Source: Poindextera sp965277425
GTDB taxonomy: Bacteria; Pseudomonadota; Alphaproteobacteria; Caulobacterales; Caulobacteraceae
Length of the DNA stretch: 64,000 nucleotides
Direction of reading: 5' to 3'
Assembly: GCA_965277425.1 (NCBI GenBank)
Contig: CBDICR010000007.1
Span: 806,001-870,000 of the forward strand
In this document: positions 44,927-53,818 of the stretch, piece after piece
Layout of the letters: each line of letters begins with the position of its first letter
How positions within the stretch are numbered: the first letter of the stretch is position 1
Notes under the pieces: model-generated
Database searches by the model: none
What the model was told of the DNA's origin: nothing
The model's input: only the letters and a program-made list of their open reading frames with translations
Made by a program: the position numbers and the translations under genes

Positions 44927-46144
44927 TCAGGCGTGGGCCATGCCTTCGAGCTTGTCCATGCCGACGGACGAGACCGCCGCCTTCAGGTCGTCGATCGCCA
45001 CGCCGGAGCCTTCGGCGTCGACCACGAAGCGATTGGCGACCACCACCGAATACTTGCCGGACTTGGCCTGGTTGTCGAAGCTCTCGCTGGTCAGGCGGCC
45101 GTCGACCTTGCCGACCTTCTCATAGCCGGTCGCGGTCTCGCGGTCGGATTGCACATTGAGCGCGCCGCCCATCGCGGCCAGCGCCCCCATCGCCGCCAGG
45201 TCGGTGACCTCCAGCGTGATGCGGCCTTCGCCCTTGGTGTAGACGCCCTGCGCGTTCGAGCCCGAGACGCCGCCGGCGCCGCCGCTCGAGGCGCTGACCT
45301 CGGTGCGGGCGAAGCCCGACGGCAGAGCGGGCGGCAGCAAGGCCTTCAGCGTGTCGGCCGGCACGGCGCGCACCGCGCCCGCCGGCGCCGGCTGTCCGCT
45401 TGCCTGGGCGCGCATCGCTGCGGCGGAGACCTGCGCGGCCTTGGCCGCCTGGTCGAGCTGTCCGAGATCCACCGTCGTTCCGCCGACGCGGACCGTACCG
45501 GAAACAGGGACGAGGTCGTTGCGGGCGTAGGAATTGGCGCCGATCATCGCCGAGCCGGCGATCGAGCCCGCGACGAGGGCGATGACGGCATAGACCACGA
45601 CGGACAGGATGATGCTCACCGCCGTATAGCCCAGCGCCTTGTCCTGCGGCGACTTCATCAGTGTCGGCAGGCCTAGATAAAGCAGGTAAAAGCTGTAGAG
45701 CCCGACGATGCCCAGCACGCTCAGCGCTGGCAGGATCGCGAAGATTCCGGCCAGCCACGCGGCGGTCCAGGCATAGACGACCAGTTTCAACGCCTGGATG
45801 CGGTTCTTCTGGCCGCCGAAGCTCGGGGCCAGCTCGTCGATGATCAGAGCGGTGACGAAGACCCCGCCCAGGCTGAGGATGTAATAGAGGATCGCGCCAA
45901 CGACGACGCCGATCAGGCCGCGATGAACACAGACGCCGAGAACGCAGACCGGGAACAGGCCGCCGATGACCTGCGCCAGCGCCGGGATCGCCGCCAGGAT
46001 GCAGGCATAGCCGGTGAAAAGGCCTCGCGGCGTGGCGGGTTCGACGTCGATCTTCGCCCATTCCGCCCGGGGCGTCATCAATATGCCCTGAACACGCGCG
46101 ACCAGCGACGACGAGCCGGCTGGCGCCGGATTGACGATAGTCAT
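44927..46144 (-). CDS. Yip1-domain membrane protein
   Basis: 405 residues. N-terminal half has five to six spans with the Yip1-like layout (RVQGILMTPRAEWAKIDVEPATPRGLFTGY, FGGQKNRIQALKLVVYAWTAAWLAGIFAILPAL); C-terminal half (about 215-405) is soluble, with VEVTDLAAMGALAAMGGAL-like and a glycine-rich linker SSGGAGGVSGSN. Such proteins are widespread in Caulobacterales; function unknown. Convergent with dnaB, divergent from radA. Confidence 0.78.
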   Translation of the reverse strand: MTIVNPAPAGSSSLVARVQGILMTPRAEWAKIDVEPATPRGLFTGYACILAAIPALAQVIGGLFPVCVLGVCVHRGLIGVVVGAILYYILSLGGVFVTALIIDELAPSFGGQKNRIQALKLVVYAWTAAWLAGIFAILPALSVLGIVGLYSFYLLYLGLPTLMKSPQDKALGYTAVSIILSVVVYAVIALVAGSIAGSAMIGANSYARNDLVPVSGTVRVGGTTVDLGQLDQAAKAAQVSAAAMRAQASGQPAPAGAVRAVPADTLKALLPPALPSGFARTEVSASSGGAGGVSGSNAQGVYTKGEGRITLEVTDLAAMGALAAMGGALNVQSDRETATGYEKVGKVDGRLTSESFDNQAKSGKYSVVVANRFVVDAEGSGVAIDDLKAAVSSVGMDKLEGMAHA

Positions 46145-46284
46145 GAGACGAGCTCCCCGATAATTCCCCAGACGGAAGCATAACTCCGTTATCGCCCCGC
46201 CGTAACGCTTGAATTTCTCAATCGCCCGTGACGCGCCGGCGACCGACTCGTTGCAGATTGACGCCCCTTTGAGGTGAAGGCCCC

Positions 46285-47652
46285 ATGGCTCGCGACGGCG
46301 CGGCGTATGTTTGTCAGTCCTGCGGCGCGGTCCACTCGAAATGGGCCGGCCAGTGCTCGGCCTGCAACGCCTGGAACAGCCTGGTCGAGGAGATCCAGAG
46401 CCGCCCGCCCGGCGCGCTCGCCCCGACGCGGGCGACCAAGGCCCGCGGCCTGGTCTTCGAGACCCTGGAAAGCCACACCCCCGCCCCGCCGAGGATCGTC
46501 ACCGGGCTGGAGGAGTTCGATCGGGTCTGCGGCGGCGGCATCGCCAAGGGCTCGGCCATCCTGGTCGGCGGCGATCCGGGGGTCGGCAAGTCGACCCTGC
46601 TGCTGCAGGTGGTCGCCGAGGCGGCCCGGCGCGGCGCGGCCTGCGCCTACATCTCCGGCGAGGAAGCGATCGACCAGGTGCGCGCGCGGGCCGGGCGGAT
46701 GGGATTTGGCGAGTCCAGCGTCAAGCTCGCCGCCGAGACAGCGGTGCGCGACATCGTCGATGGCCTCAAGCGGCAGCCGTTCGACCTGGTGGTGGTCGAT
46801 TCGATCCAGACCCTGTGGAGCGACATGCATGAGGCGGGGCCTGGCTCGGTGACCCAGGTGCGCGCGGCGGTCGCCGAGCTGGTTCGCTTCGCCAAGTCGC
46901 GCGGCGTGGCCATGCTGCTGGTCGGCCACGTCACCAAGGACGGCCAGATCGCCGGCCCCAAGGTGGTCGAGCACATGGTCGATGCGGTGCTCAGCCTCGA
47001 GGGCGAACGCGGCTATCCGTTCCGCATCCTGCGCGCGGCCAAGAACCGCTTCGGCGCCGTCGATGAGATCGGCGTGTTCGAAATGGGCGATGGCGGCCTG
47101 CGCGAGGTGAAGAACCCCTCGGCCCTCTTCCTCAACGAGGGCGGCGAGCGCGCGGCCGGCGCGGCGGTGTTCGCCGGCGTCGAAGGCTCGCGGCCGGTCC
47201 TGGTCGAGGTCCAGGCCCTGGTCGCGCCCTCGGCCTATGGAACGCCGCGCCGCGCGGTGGTGGGCTGGGACCAGGGGCGCCTGGCCATGCTGCTGGCCGT
47301 GCTGGAGGCGCGCTGCGGGGTCGGATTCGCCGGCCGCGACGTCTATCTGAACGTCGCCGGCGGCTTGAGGATCAGCGAGCCGGCCGCGGATCTGGCGGCG
47401 GCGGCGGCGCTGATCTCCTCGGCGCTGGACGTCGCCCTGCCGCAAAACTGCGTCGTCTTCGGCGAGGTCAGCCTTTCGGGCGAGGTCAGGACGGTCAGCC
47501 GGACCGAAACCCGGCTCAAGGAGGCGGCGAAACTGGGCTTCGGCCGGGCTCTGGCGCCGTCGGGCGTCGGCGAGACCGGGGCTTTCCGCGTAACCGGGGT
47601 CGCCCGCCTGGTGGAGGCGGTGCGCCGCATCGGCGAGGATGCCTGGGATTGA
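46285..47652 (+). CDS. radA: DNA repair protein RadA
   Basis: 455 residues. Zinc finger YVCQSCGAVHSKWAGQCSACNAW, RecA-like Walker A LVGGDPGVGKSTLLLQV, the RadA motif RAAKNRFGAVDEIGVFEM, and a C-terminal Lon-like domain (LNVAGGLRISEPAADLAAAAALISS). A branch-migrating helicase for recombination. First gene of radA-cvpA-purF-SDR; its TGA overlaps the TTG start of cvpA. Confidence 0.96.
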   Translation: MARDGAAYVCQSCGAVHSKWAGQCSACNAWNSLVEEIQSRPPGALAPTRATKARGLVFETLESHTPAPPRIVTGLEEFDRVCGGGIAKGSAILVGGDPGVGKSTLLLQVVAEAARRGAACAYISGEEAIDQVRARAGRMGFGESSVKLAAETAVRDIVDGLKRQPFDLVVVDSIQTLWSDMHEAGPGSVTQVRAAVAELVRFAKSRGVAMLLVGHVTKDGQIAGPKVVEHMVDAVLSLEGERGYPFRILRAAKNRFGAVDEIGVFEMGDGGLREVKNPSALFLNEGGERAAGAAVFAGVEGSRPVLVEVQALVAPSAYGTPRRAVVGWDQGRLAMLLAVLEARCGVGFAGRDVYLNVAGGLRISEPAADLAAAAALISSALDVALPQNCVVFGEVSLSGEVRTVSRTETRLKEAAKLGFGRALAPSGVGETGAFRVTGVARLVEAVRRIGEDAWD

Positions 47653-48269
47653 CGCTGTTCGATATCATCGCGGTCCTGATCCTGGGCGTCTCGGTGCTGG
47701 TCGGATTCCTGCGCGGCGCGTTGCGCGAGGTCACGACGGTCATCTCCTTCGTGCTGGCGGTCGCCATCGCCATCTTCGCCCTGCGATTGACCGGCCCGAT
47801 CGCGCGGGCCGTGGTGCATCCGCACTGGGCGGCCACGGGCGTGGCCCTGGTGATCGTGTTCCTGGCCGCCTATATCGCCTGTCGCGTGCTGGCTGCGAAC
47901 CTCATGCGCGGCGTCCACAGCGTGCGGGCGCTTGGAGCGGTCGACCGGATCGTCGGGTCCGGTTTCGGCCTGGTGAGAGGTCTGGTCGTGCTCGGCGTCT
48001 TTTATCTCGCCTTCAACCTGGCGCCGCCGCCGATGGGGACGCCGGCCTGGATCGCCGACGCCAAGCTGTATCCGCTGGCCCATGCCTGCGCCGACAGGCT
48101 GCGCGCGCTCGCGCCGAGAGGCTCGGCGATCGCCGGCCGCCTGGCGCCGGCGCTGGCCAATGCGGTGGAAGCGGGCTCGGACAGTTCCGAAGGCGGACAA
48201 TCCAGCCAAAGCGGGTATGATGCCACGGCCAAGAAGGGACTCGACGACGTGACGAGGAAATTGCGGTGA
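47649..48269 (+). CDS. cvpA: CvpA family membrane protein
   Basis: 206 residues. Four spans: LFDIIAVLILGVSVLVGFLRG, VISFVLAVAIAIFAL, GVALVIVFLAAYIACRVL and VRGLVVLGVFYLAF. CvpA is required for colicin V production and envelope tolerance in other bacteria; exact activity unknown. Start is TTG at 47649, overlapping the radA stop (TTGA). Its last bases overlap the purF start, the classical cvpA-purF order. Confidence 0.9.
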   Translation: MTLFDIIAVLILGVSVLVGFLRGALREVTTVISFVLAVAIAIFALRLTGPIARAVVHPHWAATGVALVIVFLAAYIACRVLAANLMRGVHSVRALGAVDRIVGSGFGLVRGLVVLGVFYLAFNLAPPPMGTPAWIADAKLYPLAHACADRLRALAPRGSAIAGRLAPALANAVEAGSDSSEGGQSSQSGYDATAKKGLDDVTRKLR

Positions 48270-49744
48270 CCAGCCAGACGGCCCCTTGGCGCGACCCCGA
48301 CGACGACAAGCTGCGCCTGGAGTGCGGCGTCTTCGGCGTCTTCGGCGCGCCCGGCGCCTCGCAGATCACCGCGCTAGGCCTGCACGCCCTGCAGCATCGC
48401 GGCGAAGAGGCCTGCGGCATCGCCGCTTTCGACGGCCAGGGTTTCCACTATGAAAAATACATGGGCCACGTGGCCGAGCATTTTTCCGGACCGGGCCTGG
48501 CCGAGCGCCTTCCCGGCTCGTCCGCCATCGGCCACACCCGCTATTCCACCTCGGGCGGCAATGTCCTGCGCAACGTCCAGCCGATGTTCGCCGATCTGGG
48601 CGCCGGCGGCGTCGCCATGGCCCACAATGGCAATCTGACCAACTTCCTGACCCTGCGCGAGCGGCTGGTGTCCGAGGGGCACATCTTCCAGTCCACCTCG
48701 GATTCCGAGGTGATCCTGCAGCTGATCGCCGTCTCGCGCAAAACCAGGTTCATCGACCGGTTCATCGACGCGCTCAGCCAGATCGAGGGCGGCTACGCCC
48801 TGGTCGGCCTGACCAACAAGAAGCTGGTCGGCGCGCGCGACCCCCTGGGGATTCGCCCGCTGGTGCTCGGCGATCTCGGCGGCAAGCCGGTGCTGGCCTC
48901 GGAAACCCGCGCCCTGGACATGGTCGGGGCCAAGTTCGTTCGCGATATCGAACATGGCGAGGTCATCGTCATCTCGCGCGACGGCATCGAGTCGTTGCGT
49001 CCCTTCCCGGCGGCCAAGGCGCGGCCGTGCGTCTTCGAGTATGTCTATTTCGCCATGCCGGACTCGGTGGTGAACGGCCGCTCGGTCTATGACGTGCGCA
49101 AACGCATGGGCCGCCGCCTGGCCGACGAGAGCCTGGTGGACGCCGACATCGTGGTTCCGGTGCCGGACTCCGGCGTGCCCGCCGCCCTCGGCTTCGCCCA
49201 GCAGGCCGGCCTGCCCTTCGAGATGGGCATCATCCGCAACCACCATCTGGGCCGCACCTTCATCCAGCCTAACCAGGACGCCCGCGAACTCAGCGTGCGC
49301 ATGAAGCACAGCCCCAACCGCGCCGTGCTGGCCGGCAAGCGCGTGATCCTGGTGGACGATTCGATCGTGCGCGGCACCACCACGGTCAAGGTCGTGAAGA
49401 TGGTCCGCGACGCCGGCGCCAAGGAGGTGCATCTGCGCTCCGCCTCGCCGGCGATCAAATATCCCGACTTCTACGGCATCGACATGCCGGACAGCGACAA
49501 GCTGATCGCCGCCCAGATGAGCGTCGAGCAGATGGCCAAGCGGTTCGGCGTCGACAGCCTGGGCTTCCTCTCCGTCGACGGCCTCTACTGGGCCATGGAC
49601 TGCGGGCCGCGCGATCCGGCCTGCCCGCAGTTCACCGATCATTATTTCACCGGCGACTACCCGACCCGCCTGCTCGACCGCGAAATCGCCGAGGGCCGCA
49701 ACGACCAGGTCGAGCGCCAGCTGTCCTTCCTGGTCGACGCGTGA
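48266..49744 (+). CDS. purF: Amidophosphoribosyltransferase
   Basis: 492 residues. First committed enzyme of purine synthesis. A short propeptide of about 19 residues precedes the N-terminal nucleophile cysteine in ECGVFGVFGAPGASQ (Cys20). Glutaminase HRGEEACGIAAFDGQGFHYEK and GHTRYSTSGGN; PRTase loop VILVDDSIVRGTTTVKVVKMVRDAG. GTG start overlaps cvpA; the stop overlaps the next SDR gene. Confidence 0.96.
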   Translation: MTSQTAPWRDPDDDKLRLECGVFGVFGAPGASQITALGLHALQHRGEEACGIAAFDGQGFHYEKYMGHVAEHFSGPGLAERLPGSSAIGHTRYSTSGGNVLRNVQPMFADLGAGGVAMAHNGNLTNFLTLRERLVSEGHIFQSTSDSEVILQLIAVSRKTRFIDRFIDALSQIEGGYALVGLTNKKLVGARDPLGIRPLVLGDLGGKPVLASETRALDMVGAKFVRDIEHGEVIVISRDGIESLRPFPAAKARPCVFEYVYFAMPDSVVNGRSVYDVRKRMGRRLADESLVDADIVVPVPDSGVPAALGFAQQAGLPFEMGIIRNHHLGRTFIQPNQDARELSVRMKHSPNRAVLAGKRVILVDDSIVRGTTTVKVVKMVRDAGAKEVHLRSASPAIKYPDFYGIDMPDSDKLIAAQMSVEQMAKRFGVDSLGFLSVDGLYWAMDCGPRDPACPQFTDHYFTGDYPTRLLDREIAEGRNDQVERQLSFLVDA

Positions 49745-50475
49745 GCCCGCTGGACGGCCGTATCGCCCTGGTCACGGGCGCCTCGCGCGGGATCGGCCGC
49801 GCCGCGGCTCTGGCGCTGGCCGGCGCCGGGGCGCACGTCATCGCCGTCGCCCGCACCCAGGGCGCCCTGGAAGAGCTGGATGACGAGATCCGGGTCCTCA
49901 GCGGCGAGCCGGCGACCCTGGTTCCGCTCGATCTGGCCAATGGCGACGGGCTCGACCAGCTCGGCCTGGCCATCCACCAGCGCCATGGCCGCCTCGACAT
50001 CCTGGTCCATGCCGGCGCCATGCTGGGCGGCCTGTGGCCGGTGGCGCACATGGGCCCAGCACACTGGGACCAGATCGTCGCGGTCAACCTGACCTCCGCC
50101 TATCGGCTGATCCGGTCCATGGAGCCGCTGCTGCGCCAGGCCGAGGCCGGGCGCGCCATCGTGCTGACCACCGGCGTCGCCGAGCGTCCACGGGCCTTCT
50201 GGGGGGCCTATGCGGCGACCAAGGCCGGCCTGGAGGCCCTGGTCCGCTGTTGGGCCGACGAGATCGAGAGCACGCCCGTGCGCGCCGTCCTGCTCGATCC
50301 CGGCGTCATGCGTACGCGCATGCGCGCCGAAGCCTTCCCCGGCGAGGAGCCGGAGACCCTGATCGATCCGTCCGAGATCGGGCCGATGATCGTCGAGCTG
50401 GCGGCCAAGGCCGAGCTTGGCCTGCCGAACGAGACGGTGAAGTTCAGCGCTTGGAAGGCCGCCAGAGCGGGATGA
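49741..50475 (+). CDS. SDR-family oxidoreductase
   Basis: 244 residues. NAD(P)-binding TGASRGIGRAAALAL, HAGAMLGGLWPVAHMGPAHWDQIVAVNL and catalytic Y-x3-K in AYAATKAGLEALVRCWADEI. The C-terminus LPNETVKFSAWKAARA lacks the usual G-G-x motif. Substrate unknown. Start GTG overlaps purF, so it is the last gene of the radA operon. Confidence 0.85.
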   Translation: MSPLDGRIALVTGASRGIGRAAALALAGAGAHVIAVARTQGALEELDDEIRVLSGEPATLVPLDLANGDGLDQLGLAIHQRHGRLDILVHAGAMLGGLWPVAHMGPAHWDQIVAVNLTSAYRLIRSMEPLLRQAEAGRAIVLTTGVAERPRAFWGAYAATKAGLEALVRCWADEIESTPVRAVLLDPGVMRTRMRAEAFPGEEPETLIDPSEIGPMIVELAAKAELGLPNETVKFSAWKAARAG

Positions 50476-50595
50476 TGAAAAGTGCGAAGCGGTTTTCCGC
50501 CCGCAATCCCGACCTGTATTGGTATCGCAGGCAACTGGCACGACGGCTGCAATGTTCGCCTACGCGCTAGGGGATGCACAGATCTCCGCCGCGAA

Positions 50596-50799
50596 CCCCC
50601 GGCGAAGGCGGGGACCCAGGCTTTTTTGTCCATCCCGCGTAAGCGGGACCTCAGCTTTTCACCACCAAGTACACAAAGGACACCAAGAGTCAGCGCTGAC
50701 CCTTACTCTTCTTGGTGTACTTTGTGTCAAAAATCTGCGGACCAGCCCCAACGCAGGCCTCACAGAACAAAAACCCTGGGTCCGCTTTCGCGGGGATGA
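50596..50799. repeat. Nested palindromic repeat, copy 2 (between convergent SDR and der)
   Basis: Lies in the 379-base gap 50476-50854, which holds no gene. From outside in: CCCCG (50597-50601)/CGGGG (50609-50613) hairpin, GGACCCAGG (50612-50620) versus CCTGGGTCC (50775-50783), TCCCGC-GTAA-GCGGGA (50633-50648), and arms 50661-50690 (ACCACCAAGTACACAAAGGA...) versus 50705-50727 (ACTCTTCTTGGTGTACTTTG...). Shares arms and mini-hairpins with the copy at 44728-44914. Bases 50476-50595 and 50800-50854 show nothing I recognise. Confidence 0.7.
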
Positions 50800-50854
50800 G
50801 CGGTGTGTAAAAAATCATCCGCCGGGAGCGAAGATGACTTGGGTCCGTCCAAGA

Positions 50855-52303
50855 TCATCGTGATTTGGGCTTTGCAGGCCGGGCGCGCTTAGCTTTCAGC
50901 CGCAATCTGTTGATGCGTGAATTGCGATCCACCGGCTTCTGCTTGGCGCGGCCGCTCGGCCCGCCATCGGCGTTCACGAACGGGTTCTTGTTCGACTTGA
51001 TGGTCAGCCGCACCGGAACGCCCGGCAGGTCGAAGCTCTCGCGCAGGCTGTTGATCAGATAGCGGCGATAGCTGTCCGGCAGCTGGTCGGCGCGCGAGGC
51101 CATCATCACGAAGGTCGGCGGCCGGGCCTTGGTCTGGGCCATGTATTTCGGCTTGATCCGCCGCCCGTTCACCGCCGGCGGCGGGTGGCGCTCCAGGGCG
51201 ATGTGGAGCCAGTCGTTGAGGTCGCGGGTCTTGATCTTGGTCGACCAGTCGGCGTGCACCTTGATCACCGCCGGCATCAGCTTGTCGAGCCCCCGGCCCG
51301 TCTCGGCCGACAGCGCCACCACCGGCGAGCCGCGCAGCTGCGGCAACAACCGCTCCGCCTCGGCGGCGAAGGCCTTGAGCATTCCCTGCTCGTCCTCGAT
51401 CAGGTCCCATTTGGCCAGCACGAAAACCAGCGCTCGGCCCTCGCGCTCGACCAGGTCGGCGAGCTGCAGGTCCTGGGTTTCGAACGGATGGGTGGCGTCC
51501 ATGATCAGCAGCACCACCTCGGCCATGCCGATGGCGCGCAGCGCGTCCTGAACCGAAAGCTGTTCGAGCTTCTCCTCCACGCGCGCCTTGCGGCGGATGC
51601 CGGCGGTGTCGACCAGCCTTAGGCGCCGCCCTTGCCAGGTCCAGTCCACGCGGATCGAATCGCGGGTGATGCCCGCCTCGGGGCCCGTCAGCAGCCTGTC
51701 CTCGCCGATCAGCCGGTTGACCAGGGTGGACTTGCCCGCGTTCGGCCGGCCGATCACCGCGATCAGGACGGGATGTTCGGGATCGACCTCGTCGTCGCCT
51801 TGCTCGACGCCGTCGGCGGCGGCCTGGAGCACGTCATAGAGGTCCGACATGCCCTCGCCGTGCTCGGCCGAGATGGGGATGGGCTCGCCCATGCCGAGCT
51901 CGAAAGCCTCGTTGGCCCCCGCATTGCCCGCCTTGCCCTCCGCCTTATTGGCCAATAGCACGACCGGCTTTTCCCGGCGGCGCAGGATCTCGACGAACGC
52001 CCGGTCCAGCGGCACGACCCCCTCGCGCGCGTCGATGACGAAGAGCACCACGTCGCAGTCCTCGATCGCCAGCTCCATCTGCGCCTGCATGCGGGCGGCC
52101 AGGCTCTCGTCGTCCTGGTTCTCGAACCCGGCGGTGTCGATCAGCTCCAGGTCGAGGTCGCCCAGCCGCCCCGTCCCATAGCGCCGGTCGCGGGTGACGC
52201 CCGGGCGGTCGTCGACGATGGCCAGCTTGCGCCCCGCCAGCCGGTTGAACAGCGTGGACTTGCCGACATTGGGCCGACCGACGATGGCGAGCTTGAGCGC
52301 CAC
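50855..52303 (-). CDS. der: Ribosome assembly GTPase Der
   Basis: 482 residues. Two tandem G domains: LAIVGRPNVGKSTLFNRL with DRPGVTRDR and DTAG, then IAVIGRPNAGKSTLVNRL with GPEAGITRDS and DTAGIRRK; a KH-like domain from about 375 and a basic tail ending KRARPAKPKSR. Essential for 50S assembly in most bacteria. The start is GTG at 52303, without its own clear ribosome-binding site; a mini-cistron with a strong one ends three bases upstream. Downstream of bamB on the same strand. Confidence 0.96.
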   Translation of the reverse strand: MALKLAIVGRPNVGKSTLFNRLAGRKLAIVDDRPGVTRDRRYGTGRLGDLDLELIDTAGFENQDDESLAARMQAQMELAIEDCDVVLFVIDAREGVVPLDRAFVEILRRREKPVVLLANKAEGKAGNAGANEAFELGMGEPIPISAEHGEGMSDLYDVLQAAADGVEQGDDEVDPEHPVLIAVIGRPNAGKSTLVNRLIGEDRLLTGPEAGITRDSIRVDWTWQGRRLRLVDTAGIRRKARVEEKLEQLSVQDALRAIGMAEVVLLIMDATHPFETQDLQLADLVEREGRALVFVLAKWDLIEDEQGMLKAFAAEAERLLPQLRGSPVVALSAETGRGLDKLMPAVIKVHADWSTKIKTRDLNDWLHIALERHPPPAVNGRRIKPKYMAQTKARPPTFVMMASRADQLPDSYRRYLINSLRESFDLPGVPVRLTIKSNKNPFVNADGGPSGRAKQKPVDRNSRINRLRLKAKRARPAKPKSR

Positions 52304-52306
52304 AGG

Positions 52307-52339
52307 CTAGTGTGCTGGATTTGAAGTTCGCCCGATCAT
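52307..52339 (-). CDS. Putative leader mini-cistron of der, 10 residues
   Basis: GGAGG (52352-52348) lies eight bases before ATG 52339, opening a ten-codon frame MIGRTSNPAH that stops with TAG at 52309-52307, three bases before the der GTG and in the same frame. It lies within a palindromic repeat, its ribosome site in the apical loop. Suggests translational re-initiation at der; not proven. Confidence 0.45.
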   Translation of the reverse strand: MIGRTSNPAH

Positions 52340-52384
52340 GGGGCCGGCCTCCGAGCGAACTTCAAATTCAAAAAAGCACACTAG
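52307..52384. repeat. Palindromic element A between bamB and der
   Basis: 78 bases bounded by CTAGTGTGCT and AGCACACTAG, with inner arms TTGAAGTTCGC (52321-52331) and GCGAACTTCAA (52355-52365). Related to element B (52398-52472) by the CTAGTGT ends and GAAGTTCG core. Together they occupy nearly the whole bamB-der junction. Confidence 0.75.
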
Positions 52385-52397
52385 ATACTATACTTGG

Positions 52398-52472
52398 CTA
52401 GTGTCCTGATCGATTCCGAAGTTCGTCGAGAGCCTGCCATAAGCGCGTGCGAATTCGGAATCGGGACACTAG
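52398..52472. repeat. Palindromic element B between bamB and der
   Basis: 75 bases bounded by CTAGTGTCC and GGACACTAG, inner arms GATTCCGAA and TTCGGAATC. Separated from element A by 13 bases. Its terminal CTAG supplies the bamB stop codon (TAG, 52471-52469), so it landed at or reshaped the end of bamB. Confidence 0.75.
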
Positions 52473-53818
52473 CGTATGGCGATCAGTTCCGCCGCTTGCG
52501 TCGCGACGTAGAGCTTATCGCCGACCGCGATGGGGCTGATCAGCGCGTCCGAACCGAGTTTCAGCGAATGGACCAGCGCGCCGGTCTTGGGGTTGAGCGC
52601 CACCGCGTCGCCGCGGCTGGACACGAGCACGAGATTGGGCCCGGCCAGGACGGGGCCCGACCATGTCCCGCGATCCTTGTTGCGTTTGCCGCGGTTGAGA
52701 TCGGTGATCCAGTAGATCTGGCCGTTGTCGCGCGAGGCGCAGACGACGCGGCCCTTGGTGTCGCTGACATAGACCACGTCGCCGGCCGGCCACGGCGTCG
52801 TGACGGAGGTCACCGGCAGGGACCAGCGCTGGGCGCCGGTCCGTACGTCGATCGCGGCCATCAAGCCCGAATGGCTGACGGCGTAGACGTCGCCGCGATA
52901 GACCACCGGCCGCCCGGCGATGTCGCGGATCTCGGACAGCGCGCTGTTGCGGTTGGACTTGGAGAGTTCGTCTGTCCACAGCGTATTGCCGTTGGCGGTC
53001 TGCATGGCCACCAGTTCGCCCGAAGCGAAGGAGGCGATCACCGCATCCCCGGAGACGGCCGGGCTCGAGGCGGCCAGGATGCGCGCCGACTCGACCAAGG
53101 CCTGGTGGGTCCAGCCGAGCGCCCCGGTGGCGGCGTCGAAGGTCAACAGATTGTCGTCGGTGGATTCGGCGTAGACGCGGCCGTCGACGACCGTGGGGGC
53201 GGCGTGTACGGGCGCATCGGTCGGGGTGCGCCAGATCTCCTTGCCGGTGCCGGCGTCCAGGGCGGCCACGAACCGGTAGCCGGAGGCGACGTAGAGCCGC
53301 CCGTCGGCCAGGGCCAAGCCGCCGCCGAAACCTTCCCGCTCGCGACGATTGCGGCTAGACATGTCCCTGCGCCAGATTTCGCGCCCGTCGCTGAGATCGA
53401 GGGCCGAGACGCCCGCGGCGCCGTCCATCACATAGATCCGCCCGTCGGCGGCGACCGGGGGGGCCGTCACGTGGAAGGCGCGGTTCGAACCGCGGCCGAA
53501 CCCGCGCCGCCAGGCGACGGTGAAGTCGGCGCCGGCGCTGGGATGCTCGACCGACTGCTCGGGCGTGCCGCCCGGCAGGGGCCAGGCGGTGACGACCTGC
53601 GCGTCGGGCAGGAAGAAGTCCTGTCCCTTCAAGGCGTCGGAGACCGTCAGCGTGTCGCTGTCGCCAAGCACCGGGATCCGCTCGCCGGTGCCGGTGTATT
53701 TGGCGGTCTTGGCGTGGTGGAATGCGTTCGGAAAGGGATTGCGCAAATGGATGCAACCCGAGACCGCGAGCGCGAGCGCCAAGGTCGTCATCAGGCCGAG
53801 CGTGCGTCTCGACGTCAT
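52469..53818 (-). CDS. bamB: Outer-membrane assembly lipoprotein BamB
   Basis: 449 residues. Signal peptide with lipobox LALAVSGC, so an outer-membrane lipoprotein. PQQ-like beta-propeller repeats: ALDLSDGREIWRRDMS, VAALDAGTGKEIWRTP, LLTFDAATGALGWTHQ, VAMQTANGNTLWTDEL, MAAIDVRTGAQRWSLP and VALNPKTGALVHSLKLG. Acts with BamA in barrel insertion. Overlaps the YfgM-like gene by four bases; its stop lies in repeat element B. Confidence 0.92.
   Translation of the reverse strand: MTSRRTLGLMTTLALALAVSGCIHLRNPFPNAFHHAKTAKYTGTGERIPVLGDSDTLTVSDALKGQDFFLPDAQVVTAWPLPGGTPEQSVEHPSAGADFTVAWRRGFGRGSNRAFHVTAPPVAADGRIYVMDGAAGVSALDLSDGREIWRRDMSSRNRREREGFGGGLALADGRLYVASGYRFVAALDAGTGKEIWRTPTDAPVHAAPTVVDGRVYAESTDDNLLTFDAATGALGWTHQALVESARILAASSPAVSGDAVIASFASGELVAMQTANGNTLWTDELSKSNRNSALSEIRDIAGRPVVYRGDVYAVSHSGLMAAIDVRTGAQRWSLPVTSVTTPWPAGDVVYVSDTKGRVVCASRDNGQIYWITDLNRGKRNKDRGTWSGPVLAGPNLVLVSSRGDAVALNPKTGALVHSLKLGSDALISPIAVGDKLYVATQAAELIAIR

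Noticed and set aside
50482..50799. Short plus-strand frame downstream of the SDR gene
   Set aside because: It runs through the intergenic repeat; its product (PPAKAGTQAF-type) and the opposite strand's WVPAFAGG are well-known spurious translations of dispersed repeats.
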